Counted from the stretch's first letter, positions 45,602-58,131 are shown. The stretch: 64,000 nucleotides of DNA from Xanthomonas translucens pv. cerealis (GCF_006838285.1 NZ_CP038228.1:1302001-1366000); one strand, 5' to 3'. Notes: generated by a model not told the origin, from the sequence alone. Made by a program: numbers and translations.

Positions 45602-46339
45602 ATGTCCGACATGGCACTGCTGCGCATCGGCATCCTCGCCGCCGGTCTGTTGCTGATCGCGGCGATCTTCCTGTTCGGCCGCCCGAAAAAACCGACCCAG
45701 GGCCGGCGCGTGGACCCGGCCGACCCGGCCGCGCCGCGGCGCGAGCCGTCGCTCGGCGATGCCGCGGTTGCCGCCGACGGCGACGCGATCGCCCCGCCCG
45801 ACCAGGACGGCGCCCTCGGCCAATCCGAACTGGGCCTGTCCGCCGCCGAGGCGGCCACTGCTGACCTCGGCAAGCGGCCGAGCCAGGACTTCGACAAGAT
45901 CGTCTCGCTATACGTCGCCGCGCGCGCCGGCCAGGTGCTGCGCGGCGAGGACATCGTCGTCGCCGCCGAGAAGACCGGGCTGGTATTCGGCCACATGAAC
46001 GTGTTCCACCGCCTGGTCGAAGGCCACCCCGAGCGCGGTCCGATCTTCAGCATGGCCAGCATCATGAAGCCGGGCAGTTTCGACATGGCCCACATCCGCG
46101 AGATGGAGACCCCGGCGATCGCGTTCTTCCTGACCCTGCCGGCGCCGTTGACCGCGCTCGACGCCTGGGAAAAGATGTTGCCGACCGTGCAGCGCATGGG
46201 CGAACTGCTCGACGGCGTGGTCCTGGACGACAGCCGCAACGCCCTCGGCCGCCAGCGCATCGCCCACATCCGCGACGAACTGCGCGCCTACGACCGCCAG
46301 CATCAGGCGCCCCCGTTGACCAAGGCGCCGCGCTGGTAA
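45602..46339 (+). CDS. zipA: Cell division protein ZipA
   Basis: A 245-residue divisome protein with an N-terminal membrane anchor (LLRIGILAAGLLLIAAIFLF) followed by GRPKKP, an acidic/proline linker (about 35-95), and the C-terminal FtsZ-binding domain with FDKIVSLYVAARAGQVLRGE, FGHMNVFHRLVE and IFSMASIMKPGSFD. It tethers FtsZ to the inner membrane. In most relatives ligA follows directly; here a repeat pair and a convergent aminotransferase gene lie between. Confidence 0.95.
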   Translation: MSDMALLRIGILAAGLLLIAAIFLFGRPKKPTQGRRVDPADPAAPRREPSLGDAAVAADGDAIAPPDQDGALGQSELGLSAAEAATADLGKRPSQDFDKIVSLYVAARAGQVLRGEDIVVAAEKTGLVFGHMNVFHRLVEGHPERGPIFSMASIMKPGSFDMAHIREMETPAIAFFLTLPAPLTALDAWEKMLPTVQRMGELLDGVVLDDSRNALGRQRIAHIRDELRAYDRQHQAPPLTKAPRW

Positions 46340-46349
46340 GTGTGGCGCC

Positions 46350-46530
46350 GGGATTGGGGAGTCGGGATTCGTAAAAGCGAATCCGCTGGCGCTTCCCTTC
46401 TCCCTGCAGGAGAAGGTGCCCCGAAGGGGCGGATGAGGGTACGAGGGCCGATGAAGTTACCGGCCGATGAGGTAAGTGGCGGAGTCAGCTTTTACGAATC
46501 CCCAATCCCGACTCCCCAATCCCAGCGCGC
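46350..46530. repeat. Inverted GGATTGGGGAGTCGGGATTC repeats enclosing a GGAGAAGG cassette
   Basis: GGATTGGGGAGTCGGGATTC-GTAAAAGC (46351-46378) is mirrored by GCTTTTACGAATCCCCAATC (46489-46508) and CCCGACTCCCCAATCCC (46509-46525). Between them lies TTCTCCCTGCAGGAGAAGG with GGATGAGGGTACGAGG, the family also seen near 36.0 and 56.6 kb. The whole unit could fold into a large hairpin between the convergent zipA and aminotransferase genes. Confidence 0.8.
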
Positions 46531-46533
46531 GCG

Positions 46534-47664
46534 CTACTTGCGCGCTTTCAACACCGCCTCACGAAACCGCAGCATCTCCGCCTCGCTGCCGACGGTGACG
46601 CGCACCAGCTTCGGCCAGATCGGCCAGCTGCGACCGATCATCACGCTCTGCCTGGCCATCGCCGCGGCGAACGCCTTGCCGTCGCGCTTGACGTCGACCA
46701 TGAAGCAATTTGCCTGCGATGGCAGGCACTTGTAGCCCTTGCTCTGCAGCCAGGCGATGGTCTCGTTGCGGATGCGTGCGTTGTCCGCGCGCCGCGCCGG
46801 CACCAGTTGCACCTCGCGCAGGCTGGCGATGCCGGCGGCCACTGCAGTGATGGCCGCCGGGTTCTCGCCGAACGCGGCCAGGTTGGTCAGCAGCCCCGGC
46901 GAGGCTACTGCCAGGCCCAGTCGCAGCCCGGCCATGCCGTACAGCTTGGAGAAGGTGCGCAGCACCAGCAGGTCCTGGCGCTGGCCGATCAGATCGATCA
47001 CCGACGGCTGATCGCTATAGTGGATATAGGCCTCGTCGACCAGCAGCACGCTGGAGGCGGGCTTGTTGGCCAGCAGCCATTCGATGTCGGCGTGCGAGGT
47101 GATCGAGCCGGTCGGATTGTTCGGGTTGCACAGATAGATCAGCCCGGCGTTCGGATCGGCGCTGGCCATCGCCTGGACGTCGTGCCCACCGTCGGCGCGC
47201 AGCGGCACCCGCCGCACCGGCGCGCCGTGCGCGGCGGCGACATCGGCCACCGCTTCGAAGGTCGGATCGGCCACCACCACGCCGGCGCGGGCCGAGGTGA
47301 ACGCACGTGCGGCGCGGTTGAGCGGGTCGCTGGAGCCGGGATAGACCGCGACGTGATCGCTGGGCAATTGCTGCTCACCGGCGAACAACGCGATCAGGTC
47401 GTTCTGCAGCTCGAACAGGTAGCGTCCGGCGCGCGGCAGGATCGCCTGCGCCGCGTCCAGCGCGGCCGGCGTCGGACCCAGCGGGCATTCGTTGAGATTC
47501 AGGTACACCGGACCGGCGGCCGCTGCCATCCCAGGCGCCGCGACGGCCGCCGCCTTGCGCTTTGCCGCCTCCGCGCCGGGCGCCAGGCCCAGTGCACCGA
47601 CCGCCAGGCCCGAGGTGGCTAGGGAAAGGAAGGAACGGCGCGAAACCGGTAGCGACACGGGCAC
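46534..47664 (-). CDS. HisC-like PLP aminotransferase with a twin-arginine (Tat) signal
   Basis: A 376-residue class I/II aminotransferase related to histidinol-phosphate aminotransferase. Residues 1-35 are a Tat signal, SRRSFLSLATSGLAVGALGL ending AEAA, so the folded enzyme with its PLP would be exported to the periplasm. The catalytic part shows YLNLNECPLGP, LIYLCNPNNPTGS, VLLVDEAYIHY and the PLP lysine in LRTFSKLYGMAGLRLG. True HisC is cytoplasmic and sits in the his operon, so histidine synthesis is unlikely. Substrate unknown. It is convergent with zipA and divergent from ligA. Confidence 0.88.
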   Translation of the reverse strand: MPVSLPVSRRSFLSLATSGLAVGALGLAPGAEAAKRKAAAVAAPGMAAAAGPVYLNLNECPLGPTPAALDAAQAILPRAGRYLFELQNDLIALFAGEQQLPSDHVAVYPGSSDPLNRAARAFTSARAGVVVADPTFEAVADVAAAHGAPVRRVPLRADGGHDVQAMASADPNAGLIYLCNPNNPTGSITSHADIEWLLANKPASSVLLVDEAYIHYSDQPSVIDLIGQRQDLLVLRTFSKLYGMAGLRLGLAVASPGLLTNLAAFGENPAAITAVAAGIASLREVQLVPARRADNARIRNETIAWLQSKGYKCLPSQANCFMVDVKRDGKAFAAAMARQSVMIGRSWPIWPKLVRVTVGSEAEMLRFREAVLKARK

Positions 47665-47704
47665 TCTCCAGACGAAACGACGTAGCGGGGAAGGGCGAAG
47701 CTAA

Positions 47705-50425
<2,721 letters not shown>

Positions 50426-50465
50426 GCGGCCCGCACGCGTTATTCCGGTTCGGCGGATCGCCGCG

Positions 50466-51425
50466 ATGAGCCACGCCGTGGACATCGCTGCGCTGCGCCT
50501 GCGTGCCGCGCTCAACGCGCGCATCCGCGCCTTCTTCGCCGCGCGCGACGTGCTCGAGGTGGAGACGCCGATGCTGTCGGCGGCCGGCAACACCGAACCC
50601 AACATCGACAGTTTCCAGACCCGCTTCAGTGGCCACGTCGATGCCGGCCCGGCGCTGCGCTGGCTGCGTACCTCGCCCGAATATCCGTTGAAACGGCTGC
50701 TGGCCGCTGGCGTCGGCGACTGTTACGAGCTCGGCAGGGTGTTCCGCAACGGCGAGGCCGGCGGCCGCCACAATCCCGAGTTCACCATGCTCGAGTGGTA
50801 CCGGGTCGGCTGGAATCATCTGCAGCTGGTGGACGAGACCGTGGCGCTGGTGCGCGAGGCGCTGGCGCTGGTCGCGCGCACGGCGACGTTGCACGTGGTC
50901 ACCTATCGGCAATTGTTCATGGATATGCTGCGCCTGGATCCGTTGCTGGCGCCGCTGGAGGCGCTGCAACAGCCGTTGCGCGACGTGCATATCGACGCTG
51001 CGGGACTGACCCGCGACGACTGGCTCGACCTGCTGATGACCCATCGCCTGCAACCGGCGTTCCCGGCCGAGCGCATCACCGTGGTCCACGACTGGCCGGC
51101 CACGCAGTGCGCGCTGGCGCGCATCCGCGACGAGCACCCGCCCATGGCCGAGCGTTTCGAACTGTACCTGGGCGGCTACGAGCTGGCCAATGGCTACCAC
51201 GAACTCAACGATGCCGCCGAACAGCGCCGCCGCTTCCTGCACGATCACGCGCTGCGCCGCGAGCGCGGCGCCCGACTGCCGCCGCTGGACGAGCATTTGC
51301 TGCAGGCGTTGCCGGCGCTGCCCGATTGCGCCGGCGTCGCCGTCGGCGTGGATCGCCTGCTGATGGCGATGCACGGTACCGCGTCGATTGGCGATGTGCT
51401 CGCCTACGATTTCGCTCGAGCCTGA
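50466..51425 (+). CDS. epmA: EF-P beta-lysylation ligase EpmA (GenX/PoxA)
   Basis: A 319-residue paralogue of the lysyl-tRNA synthetase catalytic domain, lacking the anticodon-binding domain. It attaches beta-lysine to elongation factor P. Class II motif 1 region: FFAARDVLEVETPMLSAAGN. Motif 2: ELGRVFRNGEAGGRHNPEFT. Motif 3: GVAVGVDRLLMAMHGTASIG. YLGGYELANGYHELND is also characteristic. It starts 40 bp after ligA. The partner EpmB and efp genes are not in the window. Confidence 0.95.
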   Translation: MSHAVDIAALRLRAALNARIRAFFAARDVLEVETPMLSAAGNTEPNIDSFQTRFSGHVDAGPALRWLRTSPEYPLKRLLAAGVGDCYELGRVFRNGEAGGRHNPEFTMLEWYRVGWNHLQLVDETVALVREALALVARTATLHVVTYRQLFMDMLRLDPLLAPLEALQQPLRDVHIDAAGLTRDDWLDLLMTHRLQPAFPAERITVVHDWPATQCALARIRDEHPPMAERFELYLGGYELANGYHELNDAAEQRRRFLHDHALRRERGARLPPLDEHLLQALPALPDCAGVAVGVDRLLMAMHGTASIGDVLAYDFARA

Positions 51426-51572
51426 ACCGCGCGGCGTTCATGTAGCATTTTGTTGCTTTGTCGACATCGATGATGGTTTGATCCAGCCCAGCATGCGCTC
51501 GGTGCGACATGGCGATGGTGTGGTCTAGTGGTCTTCGTTGTTCAGGTTCTACGCACAGGGGCAGAGCCAAGC

Positions 51573-52280
51573 ATGAAGTGGTCGTACGGGCTCGGTGGCT
51601 GGTGTTGGTTTGGATTGGCGCTTTCCACGTGTCCGGCGAAGGCGTTTGCGCAGGCGCCGGACGCTTACGACGCCGCGGTGGTGCGTTGCGAATCGCGCGA
51701 CATGAGCTGGGTGCATTGCCCGATGCCGACCGAGCAGGGCGTGGAACTGGTCCGGCAACTGTCCGACAACGACTGCATCCGCGGCAGCGAATGGGGGTCG
51801 GACAGCACCGGGGTGTGGGTGACGCTGGGCTGCCGCGCCGAATTCCGTTCCAACCCGCCCGAGCCCACGCGCAGCGCGATGCGCCGCGTGCTGCGTTGCG
51901 AATCCGACGGCCGCCTCGAAAGCTGCGCGGTGATGCTGCGCGGCGCGCCGGTGCGGCTGATGCGCCAGCTGTCCTCGGTGCCGTGCCGCGAAGAACGCAG
52001 CTGGGGCGTGCGCCGCAACGAGATCTGGGTGTCGCGCGGCTGCCGCGGCGAGTTCGAGATCGGCGCCAGCGACGGGTCCGGCTTTCCGGTCGGCGTGCGC
52101 CCGGTGCTGTGCGAGTCCAAGGGCCGTTCGCTGCGGCGTTGCGGGGTCAGCATCCACAGTGGCGTGCAGCTGCGCCGGCAGCTGTCCGGCACCGCCTGCA
52201 TACAGGACGACAGCTGGGGCTGGGACCGCGACGGCATCTGGGTTGACAAGGGCTGCCGCGCGGAATTCAGCGTCAACTGA
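51573..52280 (+). CDS. Secreted DUF3011-type protein with three cysteine-rich repeats
   Basis: A 235-residue protein with a signal peptide (WFGLALSTCPAKAFA). Three repeats follow at about 36-92, 106-162 and 178-233. Each has four cysteines (C39/C49/C68/C87; C109/C118/C138/C157; C180/C190/C209/C228). The pattern is CES, then C, then (V)xLxRQLS, C, a WG turn, (V/I)WV, and GCR(A/G)EF. This is the DUF3011 layout; function is unknown, and the disulphides imply a periplasmic or extracellular place. ATG 51573 is chosen because the signal peptide follows; an earlier ATG at 51528 adds 15 residues. Confidence 0.82.
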   Translation: MKWSYGLGGWCWFGLALSTCPAKAFAQAPDAYDAAVVRCESRDMSWVHCPMPTEQGVELVRQLSDNDCIRGSEWGSDSTGVWVTLGCRAEFRSNPPEPTRSAMRRVLRCESDGRLESCAVMLRGAPVRLMRQLSSVPCREERSWGVRRNEIWVSRGCRGEFEIGASDGSGFPVGVRPVLCESKGRSLRRCGVSIHSGVQLRRQLSGTACIQDDSWGWDRDGIWVDKGCRAEFSVN

Positions 52281-52400
52281 GCGCGGCCTGCAGGTCCAGG
52301 CATTCCATGGTGCGGCCGCCGTTGCATGTGCGAATCCGCGCTTTCCCAAAGCCGGATGGTTGGTCATCCGCAAGAATCCCGCGCCGTTTACAATGGTTAG

Positions 52401-53465
52401 ATGAACGCCGCCCTCGATATCGATTACGCTCGCTACGACCACATCCGCCCGATCCTGTGGACCGGCGACGCGCTGGAGCTGCTGGACCAGCGCAAGCTGC
52501 CGTTCGTGGTCGAGCACTTGCAATGCACCGACAGCGACCAGGTCGCCGCGGCGATCCACACCCTGGCGGTGCGCGGCGCGCCGGCGATCGGCATCGCTGC
52601 CGGCTGGGGCGTGGTGCTTGCCGCGCGCGAGGTGCAGGCCGACGATGGCGTACAGGCGCTGGCCAGGCTGGAACCTGCGCTGCAGCGGCTCAATGCGGCG
52701 CGGCCGACCGCGGTCAACCTGGCCTGGGCGCTGATGCGCATGCGCAAGACGCTGGCTGCAGCCGGCGCCGACTGGCGCGAGGCGATCGCGCGGCAGGCGC
52801 AGGCGATCGCCGAGCAAGACCTTGCCGCCAACCGCCAGATGGGCGCGCTCGGCGCGGCCCTGATCGCGCCCGGCAGCGGCGTGCTGACCCATTGCAATAC
52901 CGGCTCGCTGGCTACCGCCGGCTTCGGCACCGCGCTGGGCGTGATCCGCGCCGGCATGGCCCAGGGCCGCATCGCCAAGGTGTTCGCCGGCGAGACCCGA
53001 CCGTGGCTGCAGGGCGCGCGGCTGACCGTCTGGGAACTGCAGCAGGACGGCATCGACGCGACCCTGATCGCCGATTCGGCCGCCGCGCACCTGATGAAGA
53101 CCGGGGCGGTGCAATGGGTGATCGTCGGCGCCGACCGTATCTGCGCCAATGGCGACACCGCCAACAAGATCGGCACCTACCAGCTGGCGATCGCCGCGCG
53201 CCACCACGGCGTCAAGTTCATGGTGGTGGCGCCGTGGTCCACGGTGGACATGGACACCGCCGACGGCGCGCAGATCGAGATCGAGCAGCGCGACCCGGGC
53301 GAGCTGTTCGGGGTGGGCGGTGTGCGTACCGTGGCCGAGGGCATCGCCGCCTGGAACCCGGTGTTCGACGTGACCCCGGCTGCGCTGATCGATGCCATCG
53401 TCACCGAGCGCGGGGTGATCGAGCGGCCGGATCCCGAACGCATGTGCGCCGCGTTAGGCGGCTGA
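52401..53465 (+). CDS. mtnA: S-methyl-5-thioribose-1-phosphate isomerase
   Basis: A 354-residue methionine-salvage enzyme converting methylthioribose-1-phosphate to methylthioribulose-1-phosphate. Motifs are [16 protein letters not shown], the catalytic-Cys region [20 protein letters not shown], and the catalytic-Asp region [33 protein letters not shown] follows. The other mtn genes are not in the window. A TACAAT hexamer lies 7 bp upstream of the start. Confidence 0.95.
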   Translation: MNAALDIDYARYDHIRPILWTGDALELLDQRKLPFVVEHLQCTDSDQVAAAIHTLAVRGAPAIGIAAGWGVVLAAREVQADDGVQALARLEPALQRLNAARPTAVNLAWALMRMRKTLAAAGADWREAIARQAQAIAEQDLAANRQMGALGAALIAPGSGVLTHCNTGSLATAGFGTALGVIRAGMAQGRIAKVFAGETRPWLQGARLTVWELQQDGIDATLIADSAAAHLMKTGAVQWVIVGADRICANGDTANKIGTYQLAIAARHHGVKFMVVAPWSTVDMDTADGAQIEIEQRDPGELFGVGGVRTVAEGIAAWNPVFDVTPAALIDAIVTERGVIERPDPERMCAALGG

Positions 53466-53676
53466 GCCGCGGCAGCCGCGCCGGACTCCCGGCAGGGTCC
53501 AGCAAATCCATGCAAGTGCTTGTTCGGGCCGGCAAAAGCCGGGCATCCGCACGCCTGCCATGATAGAATCCTACGGTTCGATCGACCGCTGTGCGCCGTA
53601 GATTTTCGGTGCCGGCAGGCCCGCTTGCCGCGGGCCGGCGTCCTGGTCGATTAGCCACCAGACTTACGGAACCCGA

Positions 53677-56511
53677 ATGGCAGAATCCGCCAAGGAAATC
53701 ATCCAGGTCAACCTGGAAGACGAGATGCGCAAGAGCTACCTCGATTACGCGATGAGCGTGATCGTGGGGCGTGCCCTCCCGGATGCGCGCGACGGCCTCA
53801 AGCCGGTGCATCGCCGCGTGTTGTTCGCGATGAACGAGCTGGGCGCGCACAGCAACAAGCCCTATTACAAGTCGGCGCGTATCGTCGGCGACGTCATCGG
53901 CAAGTACCACCCGCATGGCGACCAGTCGGTGTACGACACGCTGGTGCGCATGGCGCAGCCGTTCTCGCTGCGCTATCTGCTGGTGGACGGGCAGGGCAAC
54001 TTCGGCTCGGTCGACGGCGACTCCGCGGCGGCGATGCGCTACACCGAGGCGCGCATGTCGCGGCTCACCCACGAGCTGATGGCCGACATCGACAAGGAAA
54101 CCGTCGATTTCCAGCCCAACTACGACGAGAAGGAACTGGAGCCGACAGTCATGCCGACCCGGTTCCCGAACCTGCTGGTCAACGGTTCGGCCGGCATCGC
54201 GGTGGGCATGGCGACCAACATCCCGCCGCATAACCTGACCGAGACGATCAACGCCTGCATCGCTTTGATCGACAATCCGCAGATCGATGTGGACGGGCTG
54301 ATGGAATACATCCCCGGCCCGGATTTCCCCACCGCCGGCATCGTCAACGGCACCAGCGGCATCGTCGCCGGCTACCGCACCGGCCGCGGCCGCGTGCGCA
54401 TGCGCGCCAAGGCCGAGATCGAGATACAGGACAACGGCCGCGAAGCGATCGTGGTCAACGAGATCCCGTACCAGGTCAACAAGGCGCGGCTGATCGAGAA
54501 GATCGCCGAGCTGGTCAAGGAAAAAAAGCTCGAAGGCATCAGCGAACTGCGCGACGAGTCCGACAAGGACGGCATGCGCATCTACATCGAGATCAAGCGC
54601 GGCGAAGCCGCCGATGTGGTGCTGAACAACCTGTACCAGCAGACTCAGATGGAGTCGGTATTCGGCATCAACATGGTGGCGCTGGTCGATGGCCGCCCGC
54701 AGCTGATGAACCTCAAGCAGATGCTGGAGGCGTTCGTCCGCCACCGCCGCGAAGTGGTTACCCGCCGCACCATCTTCGAGCTGCGCAAGGCGCGCGCGCG
54801 CGCGCACATCCTCGAAGGCCTGACCGTCGCGCTCGCCAACATCGACGAGATGATCGAGCTGATCAAGACCTCGGCCAACCCGACCGAGGCGCGCGAGCGC
54901 ATGCTCGGCAGGCGCTGGGATGCGGGCCTGGTCGGCGCGCTGCTCGGCGCCGCCGGCGCCGAGGCATCGCAGCCGGAAGACCTGCCGGCCGGCGTCGGCC
55001 TGGTCGCCGATGGCTACCAGCTGACCGAAGTGCAGGCCACGCAGATCCTGGAAATGCGCCTGCACCGCTTGACCGGGCTGGAGCAGGAGCGCCTGACCGA
55101 GGAATACAGGCAACTGCTGGACGCGATCGCCGGACTGATCCGGATCCTGGAAAACCCCGACGTGCTGCTGCAGGTGATCCGCGAGGAACTGCTCAGCATC
55201 CGCGAGGAATACGGCGATGCGCGGCGCACCGAGATCCGCCACAGCGAGGAAGACCTCGACATCCTCGACCTGATCGCACCGGAAGACGTAGTGGTGACGC
55301 TGTCGCATGCCGGCTACGCCAAGCGCCAGCCGGTCAGCGCCTACCGTGCGCAGCGCCGTGGCGGCCGCGGCCGCAGCGCGGCGGCGACCAAGGAAGAGGA
55401 TTTCATCGACCAGCTGTGGCTGGTCAACACCCACGACACGCTGCTGACCTTCACCAGCAGCGGCAAGGTGTTCTGGCTACCGGTGTACCAGCTGCCGGAG
55501 GCCGGCCCGAATGCGCGCGGCCGCCCGATCATCAACTGGATCCCGCTTGAGAACGGCGAGCGCGTGCAGGCGGTGCTGCCGGTGCGCGAGTATGCCGACG
55601 GCCGCTACGTGTTCTTCGCCACCCGCAACGGCATGGTCAAGAAGACCCCGCTCAGCGAGTTCGCGTTCCAGCTCAAACGCGGCAAGGTCGCGATCAATCT
55701 CGACGAGGGCGACGCCCTGGTCGGCGTGGCGCTGACCGATGGCGAGCGCGACGTGCTGTTGTTCGCGTCCAACGGCAAGACCGTGCGTTTCTCGGAACGG
55801 CCCAAGGACGATGAGGCCGAGGACGGCGCCATCGAAGAGGGGGCGGGCGAGGACAACGGCGACGACGACGTCGTGCTGGCCGAGGCGGTGGAAGACGGCG
55901 ACGACGCGCGCAGCCCGCGCCGCAAGAGCCGTGGCGGGGTCAAGCCGACCGGCCGCAGCAGCCGCGGCGTACGCGGCATCCGCCTGGCCAGGAGCGAGTA
56001 CGTGGTCAGCCTGATCGTGGCCGGGCCTGCCGAGGGCCAGGACGAGGATGCCGAGGACGTGGAGCCGGCGCTGGAGGTGGACGCCGATGCCGAGGTCTTG
56101 GTGCGCAACGGCGACGAGCCCGATGCCTACATCCTCACCGCCACCGAGAACGGCTACGGCAAGCGCACCCCGCTGGCCGAGTACCCGCGCAAGGGCCGCG
56201 GCACGCAGGGCGTGATCGGCATCCAGACCAGCGGGCGTAACGGCAAGCTGGTCGGCGCGGTGCTGTTGAGTATCAGGGACGAAGTGCTGCTGATCTCCGA
56301 TGGCGGCACCCTGGTGCGCACCCGCGCCTCGGAGATCTCCCGTGTCGGCCGCAACACCCAGGGCGTGACCCTGATCCGCCTGTCCAAGGGCGAGAAGTTG
56401 CAGGCGGTGGAGCGCCTGGACGGTTCGCTGGCCGAAGAAGAGCCGGTGGAGCCGATCGTGGACGAAGATGGCAGCGTCGCGGCCGTCAGCGAGTTGCCGC
56501 CGGAAAACTGA
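53677..56511 (+). CDS. gyrA: DNA gyrase subunit A
   Basis: A 944-residue type II topoisomerase subunit that introduces negative supercoils with GyrB. The catalytic tyrosine is Y122 ([12 protein letters not shown]). The quinolone-pocket segment reads [17 protein letters not shown], so position 83 is Gln instead of the Ser of E. coli; D87 is kept. The GyrA-box-like [10 protein letters not shown] opens the C-terminal beta-pinwheel. Two acidic inserts (about residues 710-750, [20 protein letters not shown], and about 788-806, [20 protein letters not shown]) make it longer than the usual 870-900. A TAGAAT hexamer at 53564-53569 is a possible -10. Confidence 0.97.
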   Translation: MAESAKEIIQVNLEDEMRKSYLDYAMSVIVGRALPDARDGLKPVHRRVLFAMNELGAHSNKPYYKSARIVGDVIGKYHPHGDQSVYDTLVRMAQPFSLRYLLVDGQGNFGSVDGDSAAAMRYTEARMSRLTHELMADIDKETVDFQPNYDEKELEPTVMPTRFPNLLVNGSAGIAVGMATNIPPHNLTETINACIALIDNPQIDVDGLMEYIPGPDFPTAGIVNGTSGIVAGYRTGRGRVRMRAKAEIEIQDNGREAIVVNEIPYQVNKARLIEKIAELVKEKKLEGISELRDESDKDGMRIYIEIKRGEAADVVLNNLYQQTQMESVFGINMVALVDGRPQLMNLKQMLEAFVRHRREVVTRRTIFELRKARARAHILEGLTVALANIDEMIELIKTSANPTEARERMLGRRWDAGLVGALLGAAGAEASQPEDLPAGVGLVADGYQLTEVQATQILEMRLHRLTGLEQERLTEEYRQLLDAIAGLIRILENPDVLLQVIREELLSIREEYGDARRTEIRHSEEDLDILDLIAPEDVVVTLSHAGYAKRQPVSAYRAQRRGGRGRSAAATKEEDFIDQLWLVNTHDTLLTFTSSGKVFWLPVYQLPEAGPNARGRPIINWIPLENGERVQAVLPVREYADGRYVFFATRNGMVKKTPLSEFAFQLKRGKVAINLDEGDALVGVALTDGERDVLLFASNGKTVRFSERPKDDEAEDGAIEEGAGEDNGDDDVVLAEAVEDGDDARSPRRKSRGGVKPTGRSSRGVRGIRLARSEYVVSLIVAGPAEGQDEDAEDVEPALEVDADAEVLVRNGDEPDAYILTATENGYGKRTPLAEYPRKGRGTQGVIGIQTSGRNGKLVGAVLLSIRDEVLLISDGGTLVRTRASEISRVGRNTQGVTLIRLSKGEKLQAVERLDGSLAEEEPVEPIVDEDGSVAAVSELPPEN

Positions 56512-56725
56512 TCGCGCGAGCGAGAGCGGTGGACGACGCCGGCGCAACGCCGGCGTCGTCGTTTCCGGCGCGGGGAGGGCGTTGCAATATCGCTGATGCA
56601 ATGCAGACACGCCCGCTTTAGCTCCTCTCCCCGTACCCTTTTCCGGCCCTGCGGGCCACCTTCCCCCGAAAAGGGGGCCATGGTCGCGGTGGGAGAAGGG
56701 CACATGCATTGCCCCGCGGCCCCAG
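56512..56725. repeat. Intergenic gap with GGGAGAAGG/CTCCTCTCCCC cassette
   Basis: After a short GCCGGCGTC...GACGACGCCGGC hairpin region (56532-56562), there is CTCCTCTCCCCGTACCC (about 56622), CCCTGCGGGCCACCTTCCCC (about 56647) and GGTGGGAGAAGGGC (about 56688). This is a third copy of the family seen near 36.0 and 46.4 kb. No gene is seen. Confidence 0.65.
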
Positions 56726-57580
56726 CTACTCCAACTGCTCGCGCGCGAACGCCGCGTCCAGCGCTTCCATCGCGTCGCGTGGCTTGAGCGTGGACGCTTT
56801 CTCGAATGCACCGGCGGCGGCGTCCTCGTGCTTGTCGCCGCGCAGCAGCAATAGCACGTTGGCGTATTCGACATGCGCGATCGGCGCATCCGGCGTCAGC
56901 TTCAGCGCTTGCTGGATGTGCTGCTCGGCAGTCGCGGCCTTGGCGCCATAGGTCAGCCCGCCGATCATCGCGCCGACCTTGCCGAGGATCTCGGCGTGGT
57001 ACAGCGCCAGCGCCATGTGCGCCTCGGCATGCTTGGGTTCCAGTTCCAGCGCGGTCTCCAGCGATTGCCGCACCTTGCCGGCGATGCCTTGCTTGAGCGC
57101 CTTGACGATGCTCAGGCCCTGGCTGTAGCGGCCCAGCGCGAAGGCGTGGCGGTAATGGCTGTTGGCCTCGTCCGGCAGTGCGGCGATCGCCGCCTCGGCC
57201 AGCGTCGCGGCCTGCTGCAGGCGCTGCAGTTTTTGCTTGTCGTCCTCGACCAGGTAGCTGGCGTGGATGCCCAGCGCCTTGGTCGCGACCGAGGCGCCGA
57301 ACACGCCCAGCGCCTGTCCGGCGCTATAGGCCTGTTGGAACTGGCCCTGGTGGAAGGCGCGCCACGCCTCGACCAATGCGGCCGACAACGTTTCCGCATC
57401 GTGGGCCTCGCCGGCCTTGCCGGCGGCGGCGAGCAGCGCCTGCGCGCGCGCCAGATCGGGGTAAGGCTCGCGGTCGCCGGCGTGCAGCTTGGGCCAGGCT
57501 TTCTTCAATGCCTCGCCCGGATAGGCGTAGGCCTTGGCGTCGTGCGGAAACGGCGCCCACGCGGTCGGTGTCGTTGCCAT
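56726..57580 (-). CDS. TPR-repeat protein
   Basis: A 284-residue soluble protein rich in paired helices: SHYRHAFALGRYSQGLSIVK, then RQSLETALELEPKHAEAHMA, then AEQHIQQALKLTPDAPIAHV with EYANVLLLLRG, and a last repeat ending FEKASTLKPRDAMEALDAAF. These fit tetratricopeptide repeats, a protein-interaction fold. The N-terminus (WAPFPHDAKAYAYPGEALKK) is unlike a signal peptide. ATG 57580 gives the compact form; the frame stays open upstream. It is divergent from the phasin gene over 143 bp. Partner unknown. Confidence 0.8.
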   Translation of the reverse strand: MATTPTAWAPFPHDAKAYAYPGEALKKAWPKLHAGDREPYPDLARAQALLAAAGKAGEAHDAETLSAALVEAWRAFHQGQFQQAYSAGQALGVFGASVATKALGIHASYLVEDDKQKLQRLQQAATLAEAAIAALPDEANSHYRHAFALGRYSQGLSIVKALKQGIAGKVRQSLETALELEPKHAEAHMALALYHAEILGKVGAMIGGLTYGAKAATAEQHIQQALKLTPDAPIAHVEYANVLLLLRGDKHEDAAAGAFEKASTLKPRDAMEALDAAFAREQLE

Positions 57581-57723
57581 GCCTGGCCTCCCTGGAGTTC
57601 GCAGCGAGCATGGCGCCGCCATGGCCGCCTGGCAAGCGGCGCTGCAGATAGTGTGTTTGCTCAAGCCGCTGCCGCCAGGATGCGTCGCATCGGTGCCGCT
57701 GCCGGCATCCAAGGAGACCCGCA

Positions 57724-58131
57724 ATGGCGACCAAGAAGCGTTCCACTTCCGCACCCAGGCCCGAGACTCTGGCGCCGCGGCACCTGTGGCTGGCCGGCCT
57801 GGGCCTGCTGTCGCTGACCCGCAAGCGCGTGCAGGCCGCCGCGGCCGATGCCGCCAGCGGCGCGAACACGCTGGTGGCGCTGGTGGCGCAGTTGGCCGAC
57901 GACGCCGAAAGCAACGTGCGCGAAGGCGCCGCGGCGCTGCGCGGCCAGGTGCAACCGCTCAGCGCCGAGGTCGAGGCGCGGCTGCAGCCGGTGCTGGTCA
58001 AGCTCGGCCTGCAGCCCAAGCCGCGCGCCACGCCGCGCAAACGGCCGGCGGCGACCGAGCCCGCCAAGCGCGCGACCAAGAAGACCGCTGCGCCGCGCCG
58101 CGTGGCGAAGCGCAGCGCACGCTCGCAGTAA
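57724..58131 (+). CDS. Phasin / polyhydroxyalkanoate granule-associated protein (PhaI/PhaF-like)
   Basis: A 135-residue protein. RHLWLAGLGLLSLTRKRVQA, then SGANTLVALVAQLADDAESN and VREGAAALRGQV, resemble the amphipathic N-terminal domain of PhaI/PhaF phasins that coat storage granules. The tail (PKPRATPRKRPAATEPAKRA, then TKKTAAPRRVAKRSAR) is a histone-H1-like Lys/Ala/Pro region, as in PhaF, which binds DNA. A PhaD-like TetR gene lies 450 bp away, strengthening the call. No PHA synthase is in the window. Confidence 0.65.
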   Translation: MATKKRSTSAPRPETLAPRHLWLAGLGLLSLTRKRVQAAAADAASGANTLVALVAQLADDAESNVREGAAALRGQVQPLSAEVEARLQPVLVKLGLQPKPRATPRKRPAATEPAKRATKKTAAPRRVAKRSARSQ

